From assembly GCA_021776685.1 (NCBI GenBank), contig JAJFFJ010000071.1, positions 22,634-86,633 of the forward strand: 64,000 nt of DNA, written 5' to 3'. Shown one piece after another: positions 37,180-44,534 of this stretch. Position numbers and translations under genes: made by a program. Position 1 is the first letter of the stretch; each line of letters opens with the position of its first letter. Under the pieces are notes generated by a model. It was not told the origin of the DNA. It made no database searches and saw only the letters and a list, made by a program, of their open reading frames with translations. This stretch comes from Alphaproteobacteria bacterium (lineage in GTDB: Bacteria > Pseudomonadota > Alphaproteobacteria > Bin65).

Positions 37180-37572
37180 TCAGATAATTTCCCGCGAGCC
37201 ATCCGAGAAATTCACCTTGATGGTCAGCGAGCCTTCGTTGAGCAGCCAGGGCCGCACCACATAGTCACGCGCGCCGGACTTGTGCATCGGGTCGGAGTCT
37301 GCAATTTCCCGCGCATGGGCCAATGAGTCGGCGCGAATGATGACCATGCCTTCGCCGCCCCACGTCTCTTCGTCATCATTCCAGTGGGGGCCTGCGCCCA
37401 CCATGATGCCGTCCTTTTCCAGCTGGACCTGAAATTCCAGATGGGGGCCGACATTCTCCATCACCGGGCCCAGACCGTTGGTGGGTTTGGTGTGATAGAC
37501 GTAGAGCTGTTTACTGAGCATGCCTTCGCAGGCGGCCAGGATGTCCTTGCGGGTGACGACGGGTTCAGACAT
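37180..37572 (-). CDS. YciI-like protein
   Basis: A 130-residue protein with a dimeric alpha/beta YCII/ferredoxin-like fold: QLYVYHTKPTNG near residue 22, EFQVQLEKDGIMVGAGPH in the middle and MVIIRADSLAHAREIADSDPMHKSGARDYVVRPWLL with the typical DP-x-H segment. Such proteins are small dehydrochlorinases, isomerases or uncharacterised partners in catabolic clusters. It precedes a CaiB CoA-transferase gene and is divergent from an FAD monooxygenase gene, with a direct-repeat-containing promoter region between. Confidence 0.75.
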   Translation of the reverse strand: MSEPVVTRKDILAACEGMLSKQLYVYHTKPTNGLGPVMENVGPHLEFQVQLEKDGIMVGAGPHWNDDEETWGGEGMVIIRADSLAHAREIADSDPMHKSGARDYVVRPWLLNEGSLTIKVNFSDGSREII

Positions 37573-37626
37573 TTGGTTCTTCCCTATGTTGAGTGGCGGC
37601 CATATTCACCGGGCTGCTGCGCCCAC

Positions 37627-37669
37627 GCAACCACGCTTTGTGCCCACAACATGCAACCGTGCTTTGCGC
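37627..37669. promoter_or_regulatory. Imperfect direct repeat in a divergent promoter region
   Basis: Two 17-nt copies, GCAACCACGCTTTGTGC (37627-37643) and GCAACCGTGCTTTGCGC (37653-37669), match at 14 of 17 positions and start 26 nt apart. Each copy contains the inverted element GCAA-N7-TTGC or a near version. They lie between the YciI-like and FAD-monooxygenase starts, so they may be regulator half-sites serving both directions. No regulator gene is adjacent. Confidence 0.45.
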
Positions 37670-37715
37670 TTCTGGATGCTGCCGGCATGGCACGGTTTGG
37701 TGATATAGGTCGCCT

Positions 37716-38912
37716 ATGAGTGAGAGTCTTCCCATCCTGATTGCCGGCGGCGGCATCGGCGGACTGACCGCGGCGCTGGCGCTGGCGCGGCGCGGCATTC
37801 CTGTGCGCGTGTTCGAGCAGGCGCCGGCACTGGGCGAGGTAGGTGCAGGCGTTCAGATCAGCTCCAACGGCAACCGGGTGCTGTTCGACCTCGGCCTGGA
37901 AGACGCCCTGACAGATGTGGCCTGGGTCCCACCGGGCAAGGAGGTGCGCCTCTGGAACACCGGCGAGTCCTGGCCCCTGCACGATGTAGGCCTGGAGTCC
38001 GTGGCCCGCTATGGCGCGCCCTTCTTTATGTACCACCGGGCGGACCTGCACACGGCGCTGGTCGCCGCGCTGCGGGCGGTGGCGCCTGACGCCGTCACCC
38101 TCAACGCTACCGCGTCCGGGTTTGACCAGGACGGCGACGGGGTGACCCTGAAGCTCGCCGACGGCGACACCATCACCGGTCGCGCGCTGGTGGGCGCCGA
38201 TGGCGTGCATTCCGCGGTGCGCCGGACCTTGTTTGGGCCAGATGACCCGCAATTCACCGGCATCATGGTATGGCGCGGGCTGATCCCGGCGGACCGCCTG
38301 CCCCCGGACCGCATCCGCCAGCTGGGCACCAACTGGATGGGGCCGGGCGCCCATGTGGTGCACTACTTCCTGCGGCGGGGCGAAATGCTCAATTTCGTTG
38401 GCGCCAAGGAGCGGGATGACTGGCAGGTGGAGAGCTGGTCCACCCGGGGCACGCACGAGGAATGTCTCGCCGACTTCGCCGGCTGGCACGACGATATCCT
38501 GACCATGATCAAGCTCATCGACGTGCCCTACAAATGGGCGCTGATGATGCGCCCGGCGATGGCGGCCTGGTCGGCAGGGCGCGTCACCCTTTTGGGAGAC
38601 GCCTGCCACCCCACCCTGCCTTTCATGGCCCAGGGGGCCTGCATGGCGATCGAGGATGGCCTGGTGCTGGCCCGCTGCGTCGAGGCATTTGACGATATCG
38701 AGAACGCATTTCAGCATTACGAGGCGGCCCGGCTGGACCGCACGTCGCGCATCGTCGAGGGCGCCAACGACAACGCCAAGCGGTTTCACAACCCGGCGCT
38801 GGCAACCCGCGACGGCGCCATCGACTATCTGTCCACGCAGTTCGACCCGTCCCGCATTTCAGACCGCTATGACTGGGTTTTCGAATATGACGCGGCGGCC
38901 GTGGAAATTTGA
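37716..38912 (+). CDS. FAD-dependent aromatic monooxygenase (salicylate/3-hydroxybenzoate hydroxylase type)
   Basis: A 398-residue class A flavoprotein hydroxylase. The FAD Rossmann motif IAGGGIGGLTAALALARRG is at residues 8-26, the DG motif at ALVGADGVHSAVRR (about 160) and the GD motif at VTLLGDACHPTLPFMAQGA (about 290). Sequence style and length fit the NahG/3-hydroxybenzoate 6-hydroxylase group, which use NADH and O2 to hydroxylate phenolic acids. No gentisate or catechol ring-cleavage gene is next to it, so the product's fate is unknown. It is divergent from the YciI/CoA-transferase unit. Confidence 0.87.
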   Translation: MSESLPILIAGGGIGGLTAALALARRGIPVRVFEQAPALGEVGAGVQISSNGNRVLFDLGLEDALTDVAWVPPGKEVRLWNTGESWPLHDVGLESVARYGAPFFMYHRADLHTALVAALRAVAPDAVTLNATASGFDQDGDGVTLKLADGDTITGRALVGADGVHSAVRRTLFGPDDPQFTGIMVWRGLIPADRLPPDRIRQLGTNWMGPGAHVVHYFLRRGEMLNFVGAKERDDWQVESWSTRGTHEECLADFAGWHDDILTMIKLIDVPYKWALMMRPAMAAWSAGRVTLLGDACHPTLPFMAQGACMAIEDGLVLARCVEAFDDIENAFQHYEAARLDRTSRIVEGANDNAKRFHNPALATRDGAIDYLSTQFDPSRISDRYDWVFEYDAAAVEI

Positions 38913-39033
38913 CCGGCGCGGAAAATCCCTCAGATGTGGTGTTTTGTGGGGGAATGTGGGGGAGTCTGATATTTCACATTATTTTCAACGCCTTGTGAGC
39001 AATAAAACGACCTTATTGATATAGGAATAATAT

Positions 39034-39058
39034 CTGTATGTACAAGTTGTATAGACAG
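39034..39058. promoter_or_regulatory. 25-bp inverted repeat, GntR-like candidate operator
   Basis: CTGTATGTACAA-G-TTGTATAGACAG: the arms agree at 10 of 12 positions, with a perfect inner core TACAA-g-TTGTA. It lies 39 bp upstream of the GST start within an A/T-rich region. Cores of TTGTA/TACAA type are usual for GntR (FadR-subfamily) regulators, but which regulator binds is unknown. Confidence 0.55.
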
Positions 39059-39096
39059 GTTAACATGGCCGTTCCAAAACCGCCGGAACACGACCG

Positions 39097-39759
39097 ATGA
39101 TCCTTTATGGCCTGTCTTACAGCGCCTACAGCGCCAAGGTACGGATTGCCCTTCGCCTGAAGGGCTGCGCCTTCGAGGAAGTGTTGCCGCCGGACGGCTA
39201 CCGCTCGGACGCTTACCGCGCACTGGTGGGCACCGGCACGGTTCCGGCCTTGGACACGGGCGACGCGGTGCTGGTCGATTCTAACGCAATCATTGAATAT
39301 CTCGACGAGACCCATCCGGCGCCGCCCCTGTTGCCCGCGGACCCGGTGGCGCGGGCACGGGCCCGGGCCGCGGCGGGCTATCACGACACACGGGTGGAAC
39401 CGGTTATCCGCCCCCTGTTCCCCCTCTTCATGGCGCCGGCGCTCGACCGTGGCGCCTTCGCCGCCGCGGCGGCATTGCTGGAGGAACGCCTGGCGCGGTT
39501 GGAGGAAACTCTGCCCACCACCCGATTCATTGCCGGGGACCGGCTTTCGGTCGGTGATCTCGGCTATTGCTGGACGCTACCCATGTGCCAGCGGCTGCTG
39601 GCGGAAGCTGGCGTGGACCTGGGCATGAGCGACCGCATCCAGGCCTGGCAGGCAGAGCTCACCCATATCCCGGAAGTTCAGGAAACCGTGAACGAAGCGA
39701 TGGCAGGCCTGGAAGCCTGGATCGAAGAGAAACGCCAAGCAAGTGGAGCGGCGCAATGA
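39097..39759 (+). CDS. Glutathione S-transferase family protein
   Basis: A 220-residue GST. The thioredoxin-like N-domain (residues 1-80) has GLSYSAYSAKVRIALRLKG with the likely glutathione-activating Ser, the cis-Pro in TVPALD and the DSNAIIEYLDE motif; the helical C-domain has GDRLSVGDLGY. Zeta-like GSTs act as maleylpyruvate or maleylacetoacetate isomerases in aromatic breakdown, which would suit the neighbouring hydroxylase, but the classical SSC motif is not intact. Its stop overlaps the start of the Ldh-family gene (ATGA, 39756-39759). Confidence 0.82.
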   Translation: MILYGLSYSAYSAKVRIALRLKGCAFEEVLPPDGYRSDAYRALVGTGTVPALDTGDAVLVDSNAIIEYLDETHPAPPLLPADPVARARARAAAGYHDTRVEPVIRPLFPLFMAPALDRGAFAAAAALLEERLARLEETLPTTRFIAGDRLSVGDLGYCWTLPMCQRLLAEAGVDLGMSDRIQAWQAELTHIPEVQETVNEAMAGLEAWIEEKRQASGAAQ

Positions 39760-40772
39760 ATTCAGACCGATTGACTGTTCGCCTGGACCGGTTACGAGCG
39801 CTGAGCGAAAGGCTGGTTGAAGCGGCCGGTTTCGCGCCGGACGAAGCACGCCAGATCGTTGACGTCATGCTCTATGCCGAACTGCGTGGCAACAACCAGG
39901 GCCTGACCAAGATCGCCGCCGGCGCCGTCGCACCCATCGATGGCGCGAGCGAGGTGACAACCTTGATCGAGAAAGGCGCAGTGCTGCACCTGGACGGGGG
40001 CCAGCAAAACGGCATGATCGTGATTGCGGATGCGGCGCGCCAGGCAGTAGAGCGGGCCAAGAACCATGGCATCGCCTGCGTCGCCGTCCGCAATTCTTCG
40101 GGCTCGACAGGGGCCATCGGCTACTACGTAAGGCGCATGGCGGAGGCCGGCGTCGTCGGCATCCTGATGGGCGGCACGCCCAAGAATGTCGCTCCCGCCG
40201 GTTCCATCGATGGTGTTCTGGGCACCAACCCCATGGCCGTTGGCTTTCCCAATCCCTCGGGCGCGCCCGTTGTGCTCGATCTTGCGACCTCCGCCATCGC
40301 CTATTTTGGCCTGATCGGGGCGCGCGACCGGGGCGAGGCGATCCCCGGCGACGTGGCCATGGACGCCGATGGGAAACCAACGACCGACCCTGCTGCTGCC
40401 ATCGGCGGCGCGATCCGGGCCTTCGCCGGGCACAAAGGATCCGGTCTGGCGCTGATGGTGGAGCTCCTGACCGGCGCGCTGGTTGGCGGCGGCATCACGG
40501 GCGCTCCAGACGCCAATGCCAACCGCGGCACGCTGATTGTCGCTCTGGATCCCGCGGCATTGGGAACGGATGACGTCGCCGGCGGCACCAACGCCACCCT
40601 CGCCGCCATCAAAGGCGCACGGCCTGAAGGCGACGGCGACATTCTGCTGCCCGGCGAGCGCGGCGACCGGCTGATGGCGCAGCAGCTTGATGCCGGAGAG
40701 ATTGAGATTGACCGTCAGTTGCTCGATGCATTGGAGGCCAAGGCCGATGAGGCCGGAATTTCAGTGAACTAA
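39756..40772 (+). CDS. Ldh-family (malate/L-lactate dehydrogenase-like) NAD(P)-dependent oxidoreductase
   Basis: A 338-residue member of the type-2 malate/L-lactate dehydrogenase family. It shows MLYAELRGNNQGLTKI near residue 38, GIACVAVRNSSGSTGAIGYYVRRM, APAGSIDGVLGTNPMAVGFPN and FAGHKGSGLALMVELLTGAL, in the expected order. The family oxidises 2-hydroxyacids, including ureidoglycolate (AllD) and delta-lactam precursors. The usual substrate-loop His (S/T-x-x-x-HGVR) is altered here to ELRGNNQG, so substrate choice may differ. ATG 39756 overlaps the GST stop; a longer upstream frame is a shadow. Confidence 0.8.
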   Translation: MNSDRLTVRLDRLRALSERLVEAAGFAPDEARQIVDVMLYAELRGNNQGLTKIAAGAVAPIDGASEVTTLIEKGAVLHLDGGQQNGMIVIADAARQAVERAKNHGIACVAVRNSSGSTGAIGYYVRRMAEAGVVGILMGGTPKNVAPAGSIDGVLGTNPMAVGFPNPSGAPVVLDLATSAIAYFGLIGARDRGEAIPGDVAMDADGKPTTDPAAAIGGAIRAFAGHKGSGLALMVELLTGALVGGGITGAPDANANRGTLIVALDPAALGTDDVAGGTNATLAAIKGARPEGDGDILLPGERGDRLMAQQLDAGEIEIDRQLLDALEAKADEAGISVN

Positions 40773-40839
40773 ATAATGACCATCTCTGACCAAACAGGAA
40801 CAAGTATGAATGGGCGCAATGCCCACGAGAGGACCTGAA

Positions 40840-41817
40840 ATGAACTACGCCACCGCCCGCAATATCGACCAGCAGGACATTCCGGTGATCGACCTTGCCG
40901 GCCTCACGGAAGGCGACGCGGCGCTGGAAACCGTCGCCCGCGCGCTGGTCGAGGCGGCGGAGGGCGTTGGCTTCTTCTACGTCAAGAATCACGGGGTGCC
41001 GCAGGACCTGGCCGACGAGGTACAGAAGGTCGGGCGCGCCTTCTTCGACCAGCCCGATGCCGAAAAACAGCGGGTCGCCGTGAACTCCTACCACCGCGGC
41101 TTCATCGAGATGGGCGAGGCCAAGATGTACGAGTCCGCCAAAGCCGACCTGAAGGAGAGCTTCATCTGGGGCCTCGATATCGACGAGGACGACGCCGAAT
41201 ACAAAGCGGGTCACAAGCTGATCGGTCCCAACCAATGGCCTGATTTCATGCCGGAAATGCGGCCGTTGATGGTCCGCTATATGGATGCCTGCAATGCGCT
41301 TGGCGCCCGCCTGCTGCGCGCATTCGCCATCGCCATGGGCGAGCCAGCGGACCGTTTCGTCCAGCGGTTTGACCGGCCGATCAGCCGCGGTGCATTGGTC
41401 TACTATCCGCCGCAGGATGCCGACATGGGCGATGAGCAGTTCGGCGTCGCACCGCACAGCGACTATGGCGTGCTGACCCTGCTCAACCAGGACCCGGTGG
41501 GCGGCCTTCAGGTGATGGGCAAGGACGGCGAGTGGCTGATGGCCCACCCGATTCCCGGCACCTTCGTAGTCAATGTGGGTGACCTACTTGCGCGTTGGAC
41601 CAACGAGCGGTTTCAGTCGACCGAGCACCGGGTGGTCAACAGCTCCGGCCGCGAACGCCTGTCCATCGCAGTTTTCGTCGACCCCAACCACGACACGGTG
41701 ATCGACCCGGTGGTGACCGACGACGTGCCGGCCCTCTATCCGCCCGTGACCTGCGGGGAGTATGTGCTCGGCCGCTTCAACGACAGCTTCGCGTACCGCA
41801 AGGGCGGGACGAACTAG
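40840..41817 (+). CDS. 2-Oxoglutarate/Fe(II)-dependent oxygenase (isopenicillin N synthase family)
   Basis: A 325-residue DIOX_N/2OG-FeII oxygenase. An N-terminal DIOX_N segment (IPVIDLAGLTEGD ... GFFYVKNHGVP) precedes the iron-binding jelly roll with HSD in VAPHSDYGVLTLL and the distal His in STEHRVVNSSGRERLSIAVF, where R-x-S binds 2-oxoglutarate. It hydroxylates or desaturates a small molecule with O2 and 2-oxoglutarate. ATG 40840 is preceded by GAGAGGA; an ATG at 40810 is less likely. It follows the GST-Ldh pair by 67 nt. Confidence 0.88.
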   Translation: MNYATARNIDQQDIPVIDLAGLTEGDAALETVARALVEAAEGVGFFYVKNHGVPQDLADEVQKVGRAFFDQPDAEKQRVAVNSYHRGFIEMGEAKMYESAKADLKESFIWGLDIDEDDAEYKAGHKLIGPNQWPDFMPEMRPLMVRYMDACNALGARLLRAFAIAMGEPADRFVQRFDRPISRGALVYYPPQDADMGDEQFGVAPHSDYGVLTLLNQDPVGGLQVMGKDGEWLMAHPIPGTFVVNVGDLLARWTNERFQSTEHRVVNSSGRERLSIAVFVDPNHDTVIDPVVTDDVPALYPPVTCGEYVLGRFNDSFAYRKGGTN

Positions 41818-41906
41818 GACTTACAAAAGCAAAGCGACCTATTGCATCAGGCCGTATCGGTGAACTGAAGCCGCCATGGCCGGCAGACCCCATACCCGGA
41901 GATCGC

Positions 41907-43124
41907 CTAGGCGGTTGCCAGGGTGCGCCGGCGCAGGTGGATGTAGAACCCAGCCAGAATGATCAGGTTGATCACGCCAGCAACCAGCGAGGCGTTGTAG
42001 GACCACTGATAGTCGCCGGTGAGATCGAACAGCACGCCACCCTGGACCCCGCCGAGGCCCATACCCATCCAGCCGAACAGATTTGCGACCGCCATGCCGC
42101 GCCCACTGAGCCGCGCCGGGATCATCACCCGGACACAGTTCAGAATCGACACCATCACGCCCGAGAAAAACAGGCCGAACAACACGGCAAGGACCCAGAT
42201 GCCCGGCATCCAGTTGAGATAGGCAAACCAGATGACCAGCACGGTCTGACCGAATGACATCATCATGTAGGCGGGCAGTGCGCCGACCATGTCCCCAAGC
42301 TTGCCACCCAGGATGCGCCCGACCGCGCCCGCGATCATCAGCGCAAACAGCACCCCGGCCGCCGTCTCCGGCGGGACCCCCCGGTCGGTCAGCAGCGGCA
42401 CCAGATGCACAATTGGTACCGCCATACAGATGCAGCAGAAGAGAACGGCGGCGCTGATCCAGGCGAGTGTCACCGTCGGGCTAAGCGGCACCGGTGACTC
42501 GGGTGATTGATCGGTTTGTCCCGTGGGCTGGGTTCGCCGGGCGTTGATCCGGGCGGGCGGGTCACGCACCAGGAGCGCCAGCGGCAGGGCGCAAACAAGA
42601 TAGGCCAGCCCCAGGACCAGATAGGTCGTGCGCCAACCGTGCTCTGTGATCAGCAGGCGGGCCACAAATGGCGTGATACCCTGGCCAACGGCGCCGCCTG
42701 CCGCCATCAGGCCCAACGCGAGCCCCTTGTTCCGGGAGAACCAGAACCCTCCGGCCGCATATAGCGGTGCGATCAAGGCGCCGAGGCCGAACGCACCGAA
42801 CAGGAAGTAGAAGAGGTAAAACTGCCAAAGCGCCGCCTGCTGACTGAGCAGGATCGTGGCGGCGCTTATGGCGGCGACGGCGATCAGCGCCAGCGGACGG
42901 GTGCCGACCCGGTCTGCAGCCCAGCCCCAGAACAGACCGGCCACGGCAGAAGACAGGGCGATTGCGGTGTAGCCGAAGGAGACTTCGCCGCGTGACCAAC
43001 CGAACTCCGTAGCCAGAGGCTTGAGGAAGACGCTGACCGCCGCCAGCCCGCCGAAGGCAAGAGCGGTCAAGCCAAAGGTCACGCCAACCATGACCCAGCC
43101 GTAGCGGTCGTCGTCGCTCCTCAT
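41907..43124 (-). CDS. Major facilitator superfamily transporter
   Basis: A 405-residue MFS protein with about 12 membrane segments. It opens YGWVMVGVTFGLTALAFGG, has the conserved GWAADRVGTRPLALIA loop 2-3 motif near residue 65, and a central cytosolic linker (RDPPARINARRTQPTGQTDQS). It resembles oxalate/formate or monocarboxylate-type MFS members that import organic acids. It is downstream of the second molybdenum-hydroxylase operon on the same strand (80 nt after the small subunit), so it may carry that enzyme's substrate. Confidence 0.88.
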   Translation of the reverse strand: MRSDDDRYGWVMVGVTFGLTALAFGGLAAVSVFLKPLATEFGWSRGEVSFGYTAIALSSAVAGLFWGWAADRVGTRPLALIAVAAISAATILLSQQAALWQFYLFYFLFGAFGLGALIAPLYAAGGFWFSRNKGLALGLMAAGGAVGQGITPFVARLLITEHGWRTTYLVLGLAYLVCALPLALLVRDPPARINARRTQPTGQTDQSPESPVPLSPTVTLAWISAAVLFCCICMAVPIVHLVPLLTDRGVPPETAAGVLFALMIAGAVGRILGGKLGDMVGALPAYMMMSFGQTVLVIWFAYLNWMPGIWVLAVLFGLFFSGVMVSILNCVRVMIPARLSGRGMAVANLFGWMGMGLGGVQGGVLFDLTGDYQWSYNASLVAGVINLIILAGFYIHLRRRTLATA

Positions 43125-43170
43125 GGGGCGTCAGAGGTCATTTGATGGCCTTGCGCTGGAGTGGCCGGCA

Positions 43171-43189
43171 GGCCGGCGCGAAGCCGGCC
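43171..43189. other. Perfect GC hairpin between the small-subunit and MFS genes
   Basis: GGCCGGC-gcgaa-GCCGGCC is a perfect 7-bp stem with a 5-nt loop; a further GGCCGGC copy lies just to its left. On the minus strand the loop reads TTCGC. No T-run follows on either strand, so it is not a typical intrinsic terminator; it may attenuate transcription, protect mRNA ends or be a short palindromic repeat. Confidence 0.5.
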
Positions 43190-43203
43190 ATCCCGGTCAC
43201 GAT

Positions 43204-43707
43204 CTATGCAGCGCCCTCGCGTATGGCCTTGGCGGCATCCATGGCGGCCTGGACGATCTCGTGATAGCCGGTGCAGCGGCAGATATTGCCGCTGAGCGCC
43301 ACCTTGACTTCATCTTCGGTGGGATCCGGGTTGCGACCGAGAAACTCACTGAGGCTCATCAGCACGCCCGGCGTGCAGTAGCCACACTGCAGGGCAAAGT
43401 TCTGGTGAAACGCCTCTTGCAGGGCGGAAAAGGACCCATCCGCCTCGGCCATGCCCTCGATGGTCTCGATCTCGGCGCCTTCCGCCTGCACGGCGAACAT
43501 CAGACAGGAGCGGACGGCCTTGCCATCCACCTTGACGGTGCAGACACCGCAGACCCCATGTTCGCAGCCCACATGGGTGCCGGTGGCGCCGATCTCGTGG
43601 CGCAGAAAATCCGACAGCAGCATCCGCGGTGACGCAAAGCCATCCACCGGCTCGCCGTTCAGGTTGAATTCGACCGGGTAGCGCCCGGCGCGTTCCATCT
43701 TGGTCAT
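43204..43707 (-). CDS. Molybdenum hydroxylase [2Fe-2S] small subunit (second operon)
   Basis: A 167-residue [2Fe-2S] subunit with CEHGVCGVCTVKVDG then SC for the first cluster and CGYCTPG ... CRCTGY for the second. It is a paralogue of the small subunit at 27.4 kb. Its start overlaps the FAD-subunit stop (ATGA, 43704-43707). It relays electrons from the large to the FAD subunit. Confidence 0.93.
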   Translation of the reverse strand: MTKMERAGRYPVEFNLNGEPVDGFASPRMLLSDFLRHEIGATGTHVGCEHGVCGVCTVKVDGKAVRSCLMFAVQAEGAEIETIEGMAEADGSFSALQEAFHQNFALQCGYCTPGVLMSLSEFLGRNPDPTEDEVKVALSGNICRCTGYHEIVQAAMDAAKAIREGAA

Positions 43708-44534
43708 ATCCCGGCCTCCTGCCGTGCATCAGCGACGGCTTCCCGTCCCAGGTGGCGCACCAGCTCACGCCGGTGGCGCGCAGAGGCGTGGATGTCGTCA
43801 CTGCCGCCCATTTCCCAGGCAAATTCATTGAGCGCATCGTCCAGGGCATCGCCCTCCAACAAACCCCATTGCCGTACCTCGGGCCGGTCGGCAACGCCGC
43901 CGACGCCCAGACGAATGCTGTCGCCAGTGACTTTCGCAGCCACGGCCACCACGGCGAAATCGCCATGCCGGTGGGCAAACTCCTGGAAGGCATAGCCTTC
44001 GCCCGACTGCGCCACCGGAAAAGACACCATGACCGTCATTTCGTCGGCTTCCTTGTCCACGGTCAGCAGACCCTGCTGGAAGTCACCCGCCGATACGGTA
44101 CGTGCACCCTGCGAACTCTGCAGGGTGACTTCGCCGCCCAACACCGCCAGGCAGAGCGGCAGCTCGGAGCTCGGGTCCGCATGGGTGATCGAGCCGCAGA
44201 CCGTGCCCCGGTTGCGCGTCTGAAAGTGACCGATATGGGGGAAGGCCTTGGCGACAAGCGGCAGCGTGGCGTCCAGCTCGTCCCAGTCCATGACCTCGCC
44301 CTGGGTCGTCGACGCGCCAATCTCGACACTGCCGTGGGACTTCCGGATGTACCGGGTCTCCTCGAGCTTGCCGATATCCACCAGCACTTCCGGCCGCATC
44401 AGCCGCATGTTCAGCATAGGCACCAGGGACTGACCGCCGGCAATGATGCGGGCGTCGTCACCCTGCTCCGCCAACATTGCGACGGCTTCGTCCACCGAGT
44501 TGGCGCGCAGATAGTCAAATGGCGGTGGCTTCAT
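43704..44534 (-). CDS. Molybdenum hydroxylase FAD-binding medium subunit (second operon)
   Basis: A 276-residue CoxM-like FAD subunit. The opening MKPPPFDYLRANSVDEAVAML, the FAD loop AGGQSLVPMLNMRLMRPE (residues 37-54) and TRNRGTVCGSITHADPSSELP are all present. No 4Fe-4S insert is seen. The start forms TGATG with the stop of the large subunit and its end overlaps the small-subunit start, so the L-M-S genes are translated as a block. Confidence 0.93.
   Translation of the reverse strand: MKPPPFDYLRANSVDEAVAMLAEQGDDARIIAGGQSLVPMLNMRLMRPEVLVDIGKLEETRYIRKSHGSVEIGASTTQGEVMDWDELDATLPLVAKAFPHIGHFQTRNRGTVCGSITHADPSSELPLCLAVLGGEVTLQSSQGARTVSAGDFQQGLLTVDKEADEMTVMVSFPVAQSGEGYAFQEFAHRHGDFAVVAVAAKVTGDSIRLGVGGVADRPEVRQWGLLEGDALDDALNEFAWEMGGSDDIHASARHRRELVRHLGREAVADARQEAGI

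Noticed and set aside
37716..39759. A complete gentisate pathway (3-hydroxybenzoate hydroxylase plus GST-type maleylpyruvate isomerase)
   Set aside because: No gentisate dioxygenase or fumarylpyruvate hydrolase is nearby and the GST lacks the classical zeta-class motif, so the link is too weak.
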